Part shown: one piece after another, positions 1 to 8,235 of the stretch | Position numbering within the stretch: position 1 is the stretch's first letter | Layout of the letters: each line of letters starts with the position of its first letter | Source of the DNA: Deltaproteobacteria bacterium | Lineage (GTDB): Bacteria > Desulfobacterota > Desulfuromonadia > Desulfuromonadales > BM103 | Assembly: GCA_024636215.1 (NCBI GenBank) | Contig: JAGXHL010000046.1 | Coordinates: forward strand, 1-51,363 | DNA: 51,363 bases | Reading direction: 5' to 3' | The notes under the pieces: model-generated | What the model was told of the DNA's origin: nothing | Seen by the model: only the letters and a program-made list of their open reading frames with translations | Databases searched by the model: none | Made by a program: the position numbers and the translations under genes

Positions 1-268
1 GACCGACAGTTCGCGTACTGTCAGACGCCTTACTTTTTTCAACGTCAAAAAAGTAAGCAAAAAGACTGGTTTCTCCTAGCGGAGGGCATATTCCTTCGCC
101 AGGTTTCGGTGGATTCTATTGGTTGCTGAGCATGGGATCCGGCCCTATTCAGGGGGGGCTACCTGCAGTGCTTTCTTGGGGCAAGGGACTAAACCGAATA
201 TCCAGAATCATTGCAACACAGGGTTAGTTTTTTCGCGTTCCGCGCCCCCCGTCCCGCGCCCCCCGTCC
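1..268 (+). repeat. Multi-hairpin dispersed repeat, copy R1, with heptamer tail
   Basis: First of four direct copies (others near 1130, 1715, 51082). The unit has a short stem (GACAGT 5-10 / ACTGTC 17-22), an 11-bp stem (29-39 / 47-57, CTTACTTTTTT against AAAAAAGTAAG), a GCGGAGG/CCTTCGC stem with one G-U pair near 90, a GGATCC-containing conserved block near 140, then the anchor CAGGGTT...TTTTTTCGCG. After the anchor, 234-268 falls into heptamers (CGCGTTC, CGCGCCC, CCCGTCC, CGCGCCC, CCCGTCC). The left edge may extend outside the window. Function unknown. Confidence 0.85.
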
Positions 269-302
269 CACGCAGGGCGAACTGTTTGAGCATAACGAGT
301 TT

Positions 303-560
303 CTATTTCCAGATTTCCTCATCGACCTTTTCAAAAACAGCCGTATTGTGCTCGAATTCTGCCGCCTCTTCCTGACTCCAGGTACCAGCCAGATGGTCGA
401 GGTCGCGATAGATAACATTCCGCTTCTTCTTGTCGATGCCAAGAGATTCGCGGATAAGCCGCAGGGTCACCGCATTTACGCTGGTTCCTTCTTGTTGAGC
501 TCTCTCTTTCAAAGCTTCGGACGTTTTCTCGTCGATGCCGCGCAGGGTCATGGTTGCCAT
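303..560 (-). CDS. Ribbon-helix-helix antitoxin (FitA/VapB-like)
   Basis: An 85-residue protein with an N-terminal ribbon-helix-helix pattern (TMTLRGIDEKTSEALKERA, then a helix with TSVNAVTLRLIRE) and an acidic, Trp-containing tail (HLAGTW, EEIWK) of the kind that blocks a PIN-domain toxin. It starts 13 bp after the stop of the PIN toxin on the same strand, with GGAG just upstream of the ATG at 560. The known role of the family is to neutralise the toxin and repress the shared promoter. The gene order, antitoxin second, is the reverse of usual vapBC loci. Its stop codon lies about 35 bp from the heptamer tail of repeat R1. Confidence 0.8.
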   Translation of the reverse strand: MATMTLRGIDEKTSEALKERAQQEGTSVNAVTLRLIRESLGIDKKKRNVIYRDLDHLAGTWSQEEAAEFEHNTAVFEKVDEEIWK

Positions 561-573
561 GGTGGACTCCTTG

Positions 574-966
574 TCAGCTGCTTGTCAGTAGCAGTCCGTC
601 GATGTACTGAAAGTGTTCGTCGAGGGTGGCAAGAGCAAGTCCATGCCGCAGGGTGGTGGCAGCAATCCACAGGTCATTGGATGGGATTGGCCGCCCCTTA
701 TCCTTGAGAGCACGAAATACCTCAGCATAAAAATCCGCGGTTTCCTCGTCGATGTTGAGAATCTCTACCCGGGGTGAGTCGAGAAACTGATCGAGTTCCC
801 GGCGATTCTCTGCTTCTCGGCTGCCGCAGCGAAAGCCGGCCAGTAGCTCCCCGAGCACAACGATGCTGATTCCAATGTATTCAACCTGACGCAGCAGATC
901 CACTGTTGATGGCTGCTTCCGCTTGAAAGCAACGTAAAAATTGGTATCAACCAAAATGTGCTTCAT
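574..966 (-). CDS. PIN-domain toxin ribonuclease, VapC family
   Basis: A 130-residue PIN domain. The first acidic residue is in ILVDTNFYV (residue 8), followed by an acidic residue in VVLGELLAGF and the SNDLWIAATTLRHGLALATLDEHF segment that carries the third and fourth acidic positions. VapC proteins are Mg-dependent RNases that cut tRNA or rRNA. I chose the ATG at 966 because it has a GAGGGCGGG Shine-Dalgarno and begins directly at the PIN strand; the frame stays open 23 codons further up to 1035 without family-like sequence. It is co-directional with, and upstream of, its antitoxin. The cassette sits between two copies of the hairpin repeat, so it may have moved with them. Confidence 0.85.
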   Translation of the reverse strand: MKHILVDTNFYVAFKRKQPSTVDLLRQVEYIGISIVVLGELLAGFRCGSREAENRRELDQFLDSPRVEILNIDEETADFYAEVFRALKDKGRPIPSNDLWIAATTLRHGLALATLDEHFQYIDGLLLTSS

Positions 967-1129
967 CCCGCCCTCGTCTGTCCCAAACTTGATTCCATAA
1001 ATTGACAGCAATCTGATGCAAGTATATGCCATCAATACGTCTTGGTCAATGAGCGGTTAAGAGGGCACTTGATTTTATGTGTCCCCGATTCCCCTTCGAT
1101 CCCAGTAATAGATGCAAAACAAAGTCAAA

Positions 1130-1446
1130 ACCGACAGTTCGTACTGTCAGACGCCTTACTTTTTTCAACGTCAAAAAAGTAAGCAAAAAGACTGGTTTTC
1201 TCCTAGCGGAGGGCATATTCCTTCGCCAGGTATCGGTGGATTCTATGAATTTCTGAGCATGGGATCCGGCCCCATTCAGGGGGGCCTACCTGCATTGCTT
1301 TCTTGAGTGGGTGCCTAAAACGAACATTCAGAATCATCAAAACACATCGTTGGTTTTAGGACTCAAGCTTTCCGCGTACAGCGTACTTTGTCTCAATGCC
1401 TTACAGCCTTACAGCTTATAGCTTACAGCTTATAGCTTACAGCTTG
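1130..1446 (+). repeat. Multi-hairpin dispersed repeat, copy R2, with AGCTTAC/AGCTTAT tail
   Basis: Second copy, closely matching R1 and R3 from 1130 to about 1370. The first stem is GACAGT 1133-1138 / ACTGTC 1143-1148 with a shortened TCGT loop. The 11-bp T/A stem follows. The tail differs from the other copies: CGCGTAC, AGCGTAC, then alternating AGCTTAT and AGCTTAC heptamers from about 1404 to 1446. The same AGCTTAC heptamer forms the solo array at 49917. An open frame across the copy is not a convincing gene; it simply reads through the repeat. Confidence 0.8.
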
Positions 1447-1504
1447 CCCCTCGCCCTTCCCCCGTGTGCCGCTGCCGGAGCCGAATGGATTAACGGCGAT
1501 CAGC

Positions 1505-1700
1505 AGGGCGAACTGTTTGAGGCGTAAGCCGAGTTTTCGCACTGCCGTCGTTAATCTTTTCGGTGCAGGGGACCCTGCGCAGCAGGGCAAGGCTTCGGGT
1601 GTGTTTCTTTGCTTACTTTCTTTCGCACAAGCAAAGAAAGTAAGGCGACGGGCGGGGGCGCAACCCCGCGGTTTTGACTGGTTTTTGTTGTTGGTTGCAG
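1505..1700 (+). repeat. Second intergenic repeat type with a long CTTACTTTCTTT stem
   Basis: The segment begins with GCAGGGCGAACTGTTTGAG, also found at 271-290 just after the heptamer tail of R1. It then carries a GGACCCTGCGCAGCAGGG palindromic stretch and a 12-bp stem CTTACTTTCTTT / AAAGAAAGTAAG around a short loop, followed by a GGGGGCGCAACCCC hairpin. It runs directly into R3. It resembles R in layout (a CTTACTTT stem followed by GACTGG) and may be a diverged relative. No gene is supported here. Confidence 0.6.
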
Positions 1701-1714
1701 AAGACAAAAGCAAG

Positions 1715-1996
1715 ACCGACAGTTCGCGTACTGTCAGACGCCTTACTTTTTTCAACGTCAAAAAAGTAAGCAAAAAGACTGGTTTTCTCCTAGCGGAGGG
1801 CATATTCCTTCGCCGGGTTCCGGTGATTTCTATGGATTGCTGAGCATGGGATCCGGCCCTATTCAGGGGGGCCTACCTGCGGTGCTTTCTTGAAGCAAGA
1901 AACTAAACCAAACACCCAGAAACATTTCAATACAGGGTTGGCTTTTTCGCGTCCCGCGCCACGCGCCACGCGCCCCCAACCCCCAGCCCCCGCCCT
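1715..1996 (+). repeat. Multi-hairpin dispersed repeat, copy R3, with heptamer tail
   Basis: Third copy. First stem GACAGT 1718-1723 / ACTGTC 1730-1735 with loop TCGCGT; the 11-bp T/A stem; the GGATCC block; and a TTTCTTG-AAG-CAAGAAA hairpin near 1890. From 1948 the sequence divides exactly into heptamers: CGCGTCC, CGCGCCA, CGCGCCA, CGCGCCC, CCAACCC, CCAGCCC, CCGCCCT. The tail ends directly against the 3' end of the aldo/keto reductase gene. Confidence 0.85.
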
Positions 1997-1997
1997 T

Positions 1998-2951
1998 TCA
2001 CACCACCCGAATGATAAAGTCCGGGCAGGCTGCCGCACAGTAGCCACAGAGGATACAATCCTCACGCTTGATTCTGGCTTTGCCATCTTCCAGGTAGATG
2101 CCCTGGTTGGTGCAGGCGGGGATGCAGTCGCCACACCCTTTGCAGAAGTTTTCCATGATCTTGATTTCCCGGCGCTTCTGTTCCAGCTCTGCCCAGCGTT
2201 TTTCGTCCTCATGGTCTTCGCAGAACAGCTCATAATTACCATCAATCTCCGCCGTTGAGAGCATACCAACCGCCACCGCATGAACACCTGCAAGATTGAG
2301 CACATAACGGAACTTGTTGCGGGCATCGCTGATAAAATTGCCGCCGGCCAGAGCCTTCATGGCGTATACACCTTGACCTGTCCTGGCGCACTCTGCAATG
2401 GCTGCGGCCATCTCTTCTTTTGTACCGTCGATAATCCCCATCCCCTCGCTATTGATCAGCGGATGCAGCACTTCAATCTCAGGATGTTCGGCCGCCTTGC
2501 GGAAAGCACTGATGTAGTGGCTGGACATTCCGACGTGCCGCAGGAGTCCCTCGGCCTTCATTTTCAGCAGTTCTTCAAGTACCTCAGCGCGCTCAGTGAA
2601 GGGATCGGCGATTCGCGCGCCGTGGATATGGACGATATCCAGGCAATCAATATCGATCTCGCGCAAAGCGTGCTCAACATGTTTTCTGGCGTCATCCGCG
2701 GTTGCTGCGTGGGTCTTGCTGGCGATATGCACCGGCCCGGCAAAGCCCTTGATTCCATGATGGACATGCCGGTAGGTGCCATACATTTCTGCCGTATCGA
2801 TCATGTTGACACCACGCTCCAGGGCGTGACGAATCAGCCTGCCACCCTCTTCCTCAGACAGGTTGGCCTGCAGTGGACCGATCGGCAGGGCTCCGAACAC
2901 CAGAGGTGAAATCATCATCCCGGTATTACCGAGTTTGACCAGTTTGTTCAT
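1998..2951 (-). CDS. Aldo/keto reductase with C-terminal 4Fe-4S ferredoxin domain
   Basis: A 317-residue protein. Residues 1-250 form an AKR-type TIM barrel with the expected tetrad: Asp52 and Tyr57 in MIDTAEMYG, Lys79 in IASKTH and a His near 110 in VHIHG. Residues 268-317 carry two ferredoxin clusters (CKGCGDCIPAC and CILCGYCAAACP). Family members are NAD(P)H or ferredoxin-linked carbonyl reductases of unsettled substrate, common in anaerobes. The ATG at 2951 has AAGGTG 7 bases upstream. It is divergent from the sugar dehydrogenase gene. It is convergent with repeat R3, whose heptamer tail stops 1 bp from the stop codon. Confidence 0.9.
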   Translation of the reverse strand: MNKLVKLGNTGMMISPLVFGALPIGPLQANLSEEEGGRLIRHALERGVNMIDTAEMYGTYRHVHHGIKGFAGPVHIASKTHAATADDARKHVEHALREIDIDCLDIVHIHGARIADPFTERAEVLEELLKMKAEGLLRHVGMSSHYISAFRKAAEHPEIEVLHPLINSEGMGIIDGTKEEMAAAIAECARTGQGVYAMKALAGGNFISDARNKFRYVLNLAGVHAVAVGMLSTAEIDGNYELFCEDHEDEKRWAELEQKRREIKIMENFCKGCGDCIPACTNQGIYLEDGKARIKREDCILCGYCAAACPDFIIRVV

Positions 2952-3034
2952 ATTGATTCACCTTCTCTTGTAAGAGGCCATACGCAAACTCGGGATGACC
3001 AGAGTGAGGGTTCCAGACAAAAACTTGCTAGCTT

Positions 3035-3063
3035 GTGGCCATCCGGAAACTCCAGATGGCCAC
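3035..3063. repeat. Small palindromic repeat (GTGGCCATC / GATGGCCAC)
   Basis: Perfect 9-bp inverted arms at 3035-3043 and 3055-3063 around an 11-base loop (CGGAAACTCCA). A related palindrome with swapped arms is at 33316-33348, and a degenerate one near 10617. It lies in the divergent intergenic region 2952-3249 and could be a REP-like element; I see no T-run that would make it a terminator. Confidence 0.6.
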
Positions 3064-3249
3064 GGTGCCGTTTCCAGAAGAAAACTAGCTTGGCAATAAA
3101 ATACGGGACAGGAATCGAATGATCAAGGTTAAATACGGTATGTGGATGTGGACGTCAGACAGGGAAATCTCTAAGGCTGCCTGCGGTGCAAAGCGTTATG
3201 CAGTATATTTGACAGATAAGAGCTTCTACATCTTCCGGGAGGTTTCGAT

Positions 3250-4404
3250 ATGAAGCAAAGCAAACTCGGGTTTGTTACTATAGCCTGTATTTCATTCGCG
3301 ATGCTGCTGTCAACGGCAGCTTTGGCTGCAGAGGTCATCAAAACCACAGAGGTCATCACAGACGCAGGGCACAACCTGCATATCGTTAAAATCGTCACCG
3401 GGCTCGAGCATCCATGGGGGCACGCTTTCCTGCCGGATAATCGGATCCTTATTACCGAGAGACCCGGCCGGCTGCGCATTGTCGAGAATGGACGTCTTAA
3501 CCCGGAACCGCTTGCCGGGTTGCCTGCCATAGCGGCACGCGGCCAAGGCGGCCTGCTTGATGTCGCCCTGCATCCAGACTTTGCAACCAACCAGCTGGTT
3601 TATTTCTCCTTCTCCGCAGCGGGTGAAGGCGGCATTGGCACAGAGGTGGCACGTGGCAAACTGGTCGGCAATCGTCTGGACGATGTTGAAGTTATTTTCC
3701 GCATGGCCCCAAAATCGGACACTAGCAGACATTTCGGCTCACGCCTGGTTTTCGACCGCGAGGGCTATCTCTATATCACACTGGGTGACCGGGGCGAGAA
3801 GCAACGCGCCCAAGACCCCTTCGATCACGCCGGTTCAGTGATACGTCTCCACGACGATGGCCGCGTGCCCACAGACAATCCCTTTGTCGGCCGTCAAGGC
3901 TGGCGCCCCGAGCAATACACCCTCGGTCACCGCAACATACAGGGCGCCACCCTGCACCCGGAGACCGGTGAGGTCTGGACGCATGAGCACGGACCGCAGG
4001 GCGGCGATGAAATCAATATCATCCGGCCCGGCCGCAACTACGGCTGGCCGGTGATTACCTTTGGGGTGAATTACTTTTTGGGCACACAGATTGGTGAAGG
4101 CACCTACAAGGCGGGGATGGAACAGCCCCTCTATTACTGGGTGCCCTCGATTGCTCCTTCAGGTATGACATTCTATACGGGCGACAAGTTGCCGCGCTGG
4201 CAAGGTAATCTCCTGGTCGGCGCCCTGAAAGATCAGATGCTGGTGCGATTGACTCTCGATGGTGAAAAGGTCGTCGATGAAGAACGCTTGCTGAAAAACC
4301 AGTTGGGTCGCATCCGCGATGTCAATCAGGGTCCGGACGGCTATGTTTACCTGCTCACCGATGAAGCGGACGGCGCGCTGGTGAGGATTGAGGCTGTCAA
4401 ATAG
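3250..4404 (+). CDS. Periplasmic PQQ-dependent aldose sugar dehydrogenase (Asd/Yli-like)
   Basis: A 384-residue protein with an N-terminal signal peptide (charged MKQSK, hydrophobic core, cleavage likely after AALAA near 27). The rest is the six-bladed beta-propeller of the soluble glucose dehydrogenase/aldose dehydrogenase family. Recognisable parts are LEHPWG near 50, ILITERPGRLRI, the GDRGEKQRAQD segment, EVWTHEHGPQGGDEIN with NYGWP, and a C-terminal blade ending LTDEADGALVRIE. The known reaction is PQQ-linked oxidation of aldose sugars to lactones in the periplasm. No PQQ synthesis genes are in the window, so cofactor supply is unknown. It stands alone, divergent from the AKR. Confidence 0.9.
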   Translation: MKQSKLGFVTIACISFAMLLSTAALAAEVIKTTEVITDAGHNLHIVKIVTGLEHPWGHAFLPDNRILITERPGRLRIVENGRLNPEPLAGLPAIAARGQGGLLDVALHPDFATNQLVYFSFSAAGEGGIGTEVARGKLVGNRLDDVEVIFRMAPKSDTSRHFGSRLVFDREGYLYITLGDRGEKQRAQDPFDHAGSVIRLHDDGRVPTDNPFVGRQGWRPEQYTLGHRNIQGATLHPETGEVWTHEHGPQGGDEINIIRPGRNYGWPVITFGVNYFLGTQIGEGTYKAGMEQPLYYWVPSIAPSGMTFYTGDKLPRWQGNLLVGALKDQMLVRLTLDGEKVVDEERLLKNQLGRIRDVNQGPDGYVYLLTDEADGALVRIEAVK

Positions 4405-4501
4405 ACTGGTTGTATTTCTGCATGATTAGAGCTAGATTGAAGGGCGCGTAAGGCTCGAAATCTCTGCACAGGGCTTTCCGAAGCGGGCGATCCTCGAAAT
4501 C

Positions 4502-5383
4502 GTGGAGAAGTTTCCCTTGAATAACATCTTCATTGTCACGCCCAGTTATCTGATTAAGCAAAAACGTGACTTTACCGCTGGCATCAGTCAGCTCGCAAAG
4601 TTAGGCTTTCACGTCATTAATCCCGAATTTCCGCAGCAATTGCCCTCGCCGCAGGAGAAGGCCGAGCAAATCCATGGGGCCTTTGAAGATCCCGAAGTCG
4701 ATATTATTCTGGCTTTGCGCGGTGGCTACAGCGCCATGAAGTCCCTGCCCTTCATAAACTTTGAGCTGATCAAAAAACACCCGAAAATCATCGCCGGTTT
4801 CAGCGACTTATCTGCGTTACTCAATCCAATTTTCGAGCGCACGGGGATGGTGACCTTACATGCCCCCATGCTGATCAACCTCGACATGCCCACGCGTTTT
4901 ACCCTGAAGTCCCTGCTCAACGCCGTCACAGGCTACCCGGAGAAAAACCTGCTCAAAGGCGCCCGTTGCAAGGTCTACAAGCCCGGCTCTGCCAGCGGCA
5001 TTCTGAAAGGCGGCAACCTCATCACCCTCACCGCCCTGATCGATACCGACTGGGAGATCGATACGAACAATGCGATCCTGTTTCTCGAAGATGTCGATGA
5101 AAAGCTGCACCAGGTAGACCGCTACCTGACCCAGTGGATCCTTGCCGGCAAATTCAAGGGGCTCAAAGCCCTTATCCTCGGCGATTTCCGTGGTATCCGC
5201 AGCCAGAAGGTCTATGACATCCTGGCTTCACAGATGTCCCTGGATTTCCCGGTTGTGCATTGCCCCTGCATCGGCCACGTCAAAAACAAGCTGACCTTGC
5301 CAATCGGTGCACAGGTTGATCTGAATACGCAGAACAAGCAGCTGGTGATCAGAGAGATGTGCTTTCCCGGAGGATCTACATGA
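4502..5383 (+). CDS. LD-carboxypeptidase, peptidase family S66 (LdcA-like)
   Basis: A 293-residue protein with all S66 landmarks. RGGYS near 73-77 is the oxyanion region, GFSD holds the nucleophile Ser101, LFLEDVDE holds Glu196 and CIGHVKNK holds His259. The family cleaves the terminal D-Ala from cytoplasmic murein tetrapeptide during cell-wall recycling. The start is uncertain. The frame opens with GTG at 4502, but a TTG at 4517 has GGAGAAG 6 bases upstream and is at least as likely; it would remove five residues. It overlaps the next gene by ATGA and heads a four-gene operon with spmA, spmB and a glutamine amidotransferase. Confidence 0.9.
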   Translation: MEKFPLNNIFIVTPSYLIKQKRDFTAGISQLAKLGFHVINPEFPQQLPSPQEKAEQIHGAFEDPEVDIILALRGGYSAMKSLPFINFELIKKHPKIIAGFSDLSALLNPIFERTGMVTLHAPMLINLDMPTRFTLKSLLNAVTGYPEKNLLKGARCKVYKPGSASGILKGGNLITLTALIDTDWEIDTNNAILFLEDVDEKLHQVDRYLTQWILAGKFKGLKALILGDFRGIRSQKVYDILASQMSLDFPVVHCPCIGHVKNKLTLPIGAQVDLNTQNKQLVIREMCFPGGST

Positions 5384-5955
5384 ACATCCTCTGGCTGATC
5401 ATGATATGCGTCAGCATCGTTTTCGCTATCTTTACCGGCAATCTGGAGGCGTATACCAAGTCCATCTTCGACGGCGCAAAATCGGCCGTGGAGATATCCC
5501 TTTACCTTCTCGGCATCGTCTCAATCTGGATGGGCATCACCCGGATCCTGGAAGACTCCGGCCTGATCTACCGGATCGCCCATCTCTTCAAGCCGATCAT
5601 CTGTCGATTGTTTAAAAACATCCCCGGCGATCATCCATCGATTACGGCCATCACTCTGAATGTGCTGGCCAACCTGTTCGGGCTCGGCAACGCTGCCACA
5701 CCGCTGGGGATCAAGGCCATGCAGGAACTGGAGACGCTGAATGAGGACAAGGGCGCCATTACGCCTGAGATGATGACATTCATCGTCATCAACACCGCCA
5801 GTATCCAGTTGATCCCCTTCTCCGTGATCGGCATCCTGGCCAGTTACGGCCACCGCAATCCGGCCGCAGTCGTGCTGCCCGTACTGCTTGCCACCGCAAT
5901 TTCTACCATGACGGCGCTGCTGGTATTGGCTGCGTTCAGGAAGATCTTCAAATGA
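5380..5955 (+). CDS. spmA: Spore maturation protein A-like membrane protein (nucleoside recognition family)
   Basis: A 191-residue membrane protein of the Gate/nucleoside-recognition fold, with conserved GNAATPLGIKAM in the middle and INTASIQLIPFSVIGI after it. The ATG at 5380 overlaps the preceding stop (ATGA) and has GGAGGA 7 bases upstream. In Bacillus, SpmA and SpmB act in spore-core dehydration. In non-sporulating deltaproteobacteria the pair is present without a settled role. Its coupling to an LD-carboxypeptidase points to cell-wall or cytoplasmic metabolite handling, which is inference. It overlaps spmB by 4 bases. Confidence 0.9.
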   Translation: MNILWLIMICVSIVFAIFTGNLEAYTKSIFDGAKSAVEISLYLLGIVSIWMGITRILEDSGLIYRIAHLFKPIICRLFKNIPGDHPSITAITLNVLANLFGLGNAATPLGIKAMQELETLNEDKGAITPEMMTFIVINTASIQLIPFSVIGILASYGHRNPAAVVLPVLLATAISTMTALLVLAAFRKIFK

Positions 5956-6482
5956 TTGCCTACGTCGAATACCTCTCGCTGCTGATTATCCCGTTGTTCA
6001 TCCTGTTCACGGTTCTCTACGGCACCGTCAAAAAGGTCAGGGTGTACGACTCCTTCGTCGCGGGAGCCAAACAAGGGCCGCCCATCATCCTGAACATCTT
6101 TCCTTATCTTGTCACCATCTTCGTTGCCATTAAAGGCTTCCAGGCGTCAGGCGCTTTTGACTATGTCAAGCGTGGCTTTTACAGCGTGTTTGCGTTTCTG
6201 GACGTACCGATCGAAGCTGTCTCCATGTCGATCATCAAGCCGCTCTCCGGCAGCGCCTCGACCGCGCTGTTTACGGACATCGTCGAAACCACCGGCGTCG
6301 ACTCCATGGCCACTCAGATGTCGGCCGTGATCATGGGCAGCGCCGAAACCACTTTTTATGTGCTGGCTGTTTATCTCGGCGCCGTCAGCATCAAAAAAAC
6401 CCGTTATCTCGTGCCGGTCTGCCTGATTGCGGATTTTATCGGTATCCTTGTCGCCATCTCCGTGACCAGGTGGTTTTTCTAA
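5952..6482 (+). CDS. spmB: Spore maturation protein B-like membrane protein
   Basis: A 176-residue partner of SpmA with the same Gate fold. Several membrane segments are visible (near 8-24, 47-64, 130-150, 158-174), together with the conserved IIKPLSGSASTALF and MGSAETTFYVLAVYLG blocks. It starts in an ATGA overlap with spmA and ends immediately before the next ATG. The two subunits are expected to form one membrane complex. Substrate unknown. Confidence 0.9.
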   Translation: MIAYVEYLSLLIIPLFILFTVLYGTVKKVRVYDSFVAGAKQGPPIILNIFPYLVTIFVAIKGFQASGAFDYVKRGFYSVFAFLDVPIEAVSMSIIKPLSGSASTALFTDIVETTGVDSMATQMSAVIMGSAETTFYVLAVYLGAVSIKKTRYLVPVCLIADFIGILVAISVTRWFF

Positions 6483-7217
6483 ATGTGCAGAGTTCTGGGA
6501 ATCACGAATTTCGAATATGCCAAACATCAGGAGATTGTTGCACGCTTCTGCGAACTCGCACGCAGCGGTGTGGTCATGGCCGAAGATCCTCCGGGACACG
6601 AGGACGGATGGGGATTGGCCTTTTATCAGAAAGGGCAACTGGTGGTCCATAAAAGCGGCGCCAGTCTGCTTGAAGAGACCGACAAGGTCACCCGTGTCTT
6701 AAGCACGGCGAAGACCTCGCCTATCATGATCCTCCACCTGCGAAAATCGGCATGGGGAGACAGATTCAGCACCCGGCATGCCCACCCGTTTCACCTCGAT
6801 AACAACGTGTTTTTTCACAACGGCGTGGTCTACGATTACCAGGGGTTGCTTGCCGACATCACCGTTGCCGGGCTTAAGCCAGATGCCCTCGATACGGAGG
6901 TCTTTTTTTATCACGTTATGAGCGGCAAAACTCAAGATCTGGGCCGGGCCTTTCTGGAGACAGCCGCGCTGATCAAGCGGCAGCACAAGTTTTCGGCGCT
7001 CAATTGCCTGTTCAGTGATGGCGTGAAGCTATTTGCTTATCGTGATTACGCCAGGGAACCGGACTACTATGCTCTTTTCAAAACCTGCGCGGATAAATCC
7101 TGGTTGATTTCATCCGAACCTCTGGATGAAAGCCTGCGTTGGGAGATGATGGCGAAGGAAGAATTTCTGGCGATCGACCCTGAAGACAGGGCCGCCCTGC
7201 CCGGCTATTCGCCATAA
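6483..7217 (+). CDS. Class II glutamine amidotransferase (GAT-II)
   Basis: A 244-residue protein beginning MCRVLGIT, so Cys2 becomes the N-terminal catalytic nucleophile after Met removal. It also shows EDGWGLAFY, HLRKSAWG, the HAHPFH motif, FFHNGVVYDY and ISSEPL, typical of the YafJ/EgtC-type stand-alone amidotransferase domain. The family hydrolyses gamma-glutamyl amide bonds; the substrate here is unknown. The ATG follows the spmB stop with no gap, so it is translationally linked to the SpmAB operon. Its 3' end overlaps the convergent transglycosylase gene by 13 bp. Confidence 0.85.
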   Translation: MCRVLGITNFEYAKHQEIVARFCELARSGVVMAEDPPGHEDGWGLAFYQKGQLVVHKSGASLLEETDKVTRVLSTAKTSPIMILHLRKSAWGDRFSTRHAHPFHLDNNVFFHNGVVYDYQGLLADITVAGLKPDALDTEVFFYHVMSGKTQDLGRAFLETAALIKRQHKFSALNCLFSDGVKLFAYRDYAREPDYYALFKTCADKSWLISSEPLDESLRWEMMAKEEFLAIDPEDRAALPGYSP

Positions 7218-8194
7218 CTGTCGGCAAGAGTGCCAACCGTTACAGCAAAAGCATTGGAGCGATTCCAGCGCCGTAGCGCACGAAAATTATCATAGACCAG
7301 GTAGGCAGGACCGGACGGACCGTCCGGGATAATCAGGGAGGCCTGCAGATTACGACGAGGCAGCGCGCGGCCGTTGCTGCGTCGCACCCCGATAGCCTGC
7401 CAACGCGACAAGGGTAAACGGGTTTCCAGACCGGTCAGCGCAGAGTCAATCTTTTCGGGCAGATTAACCGGCCGGCCCCAGGTTTGGTCGTCCTTCCAGC
7501 CGGCTTCGGCAAGATAATTGGCAGCAGAGGCCAGCGCATCAGGGACCGAGCTCCAGATATCGATACGTCCGTCGCCATCACCATCGACGGCATAGTGACG
7601 ATAAGAGGACGGCATAAACTGGAAAGGTCCCATGGCCCCGGCCCAGGAGCCTTTCATCTGCGACACGGTGACATGTCCGTCATCGAGGATTTTCAGTGCC
7701 TCAAGCAACTCCTTGCGAAAATAATCGCCGCGACGCTTGTCGTAAGCCAGCGTGACCAGGGCCGGGATGACAGGATATTTTCCGGTATGCCGGCCATAGC
7801 TGCTCTCGGTCCCCCAAAGAGCAACGATGAAGCGTCGTTGCACCTGGTAGCGTGCTTCGATTCGCCCTAGCCAGGTGGGATAACGGCGAAGCATCAAACG
7901 CCCTTCTGCGATGCGCTCCTGACTAACCCGGGCGGCAACATAGTCTTTTAGCGATTCGGTCTTCTCCGGCTGCTTTTGATCGAGTTCTATCACCCGCGGC
8001 ACCGGCTCCTTCAGATTGGCCAGAGCCAGGTTCAAGGTCTGCTCTGAAATCCCTGCAGAGCGGGCGTCAGCGCGCAGCTGATCAAGCCAGAGAGTAAAAT
8101 CCTGAAGTTCTCCTTGAGCCAGAACGCCAGGGCAGAACAACAGAACGAGAGCTATCAGCAGAAGAGTGAATCTTGTAATGTTATTCATTGCCAT
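7205..8194 (-). CDS. Lytic murein transglycosylase B family (MltB/SLT2)
   Basis: About 329 residues from the ATG at 8194. A signal peptide covers the first 26 residues (hydrophobic core then GVLAQG), with no lipobox cysteine at the cleavage site, so it is periplasmic rather than a lipoprotein. The catalytic Glu is in LWGTESSYGRHTGKYP (about residue 130), followed by GAMGPFQFMPSSY and a DGDGDGRIDIW loop, all typical of MltB. The enzyme cleaves the glycan strand to form 1,6-anhydro-muropeptides. The frame is open to a TTG at 8239 that overlaps the UbiB stop, but AAGGGGG upstream of 8194 favours the shorter form. Confidence 0.9.
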   Translation of the reverse strand: MAMNNITRFTLLLIALVLLFCPGVLAQGELQDFTLWLDQLRADARSAGISEQTLNLALANLKEPVPRVIELDQKQPEKTESLKDYVAARVSQERIAEGRLMLRRYPTWLGRIEARYQVQRRFIVALWGTESSYGRHTGKYPVIPALVTLAYDKRRGDYFRKELLEALKILDDGHVTVSQMKGSWAGAMGPFQFMPSSYRHYAVDGDGDGRIDIWSSVPDALASAANYLAEAGWKDDQTWGRPVNLPEKIDSALTGLETRLPLSRWQAIGVRRSNGRALPRRNLQASLIIPDGPSGPAYLVYDNFRALRRWNRSNAFAVTVGTLADSYGE

Positions 8195-8235
8195 GCCTTT
8201 TTTATCCCCCTTGATCACTTCTGCTCCGGACTTGC

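Noticed and set aside
1112..1306. Open frame of 64 codons over repeat R2 (and a matching one at 51039-51260 over R4)
   Set aside because: The similar peptides follow from the DNA repeat. Changes between copies do not favour silent sites, and the frame is disturbed in R1 and R3.
1423..1843. Overlapping frames on both strands of about 125 codons
   Set aside because: They read through hairpin repeats and heptamers, with no family pattern or ribosome-binding site.
7205..7217. 13-bp tail overlap of the amidotransferase and transglycosylase genes as a regulatory antisense
   Set aside because: Short convergent overlaps are common and nothing else supports regulation.
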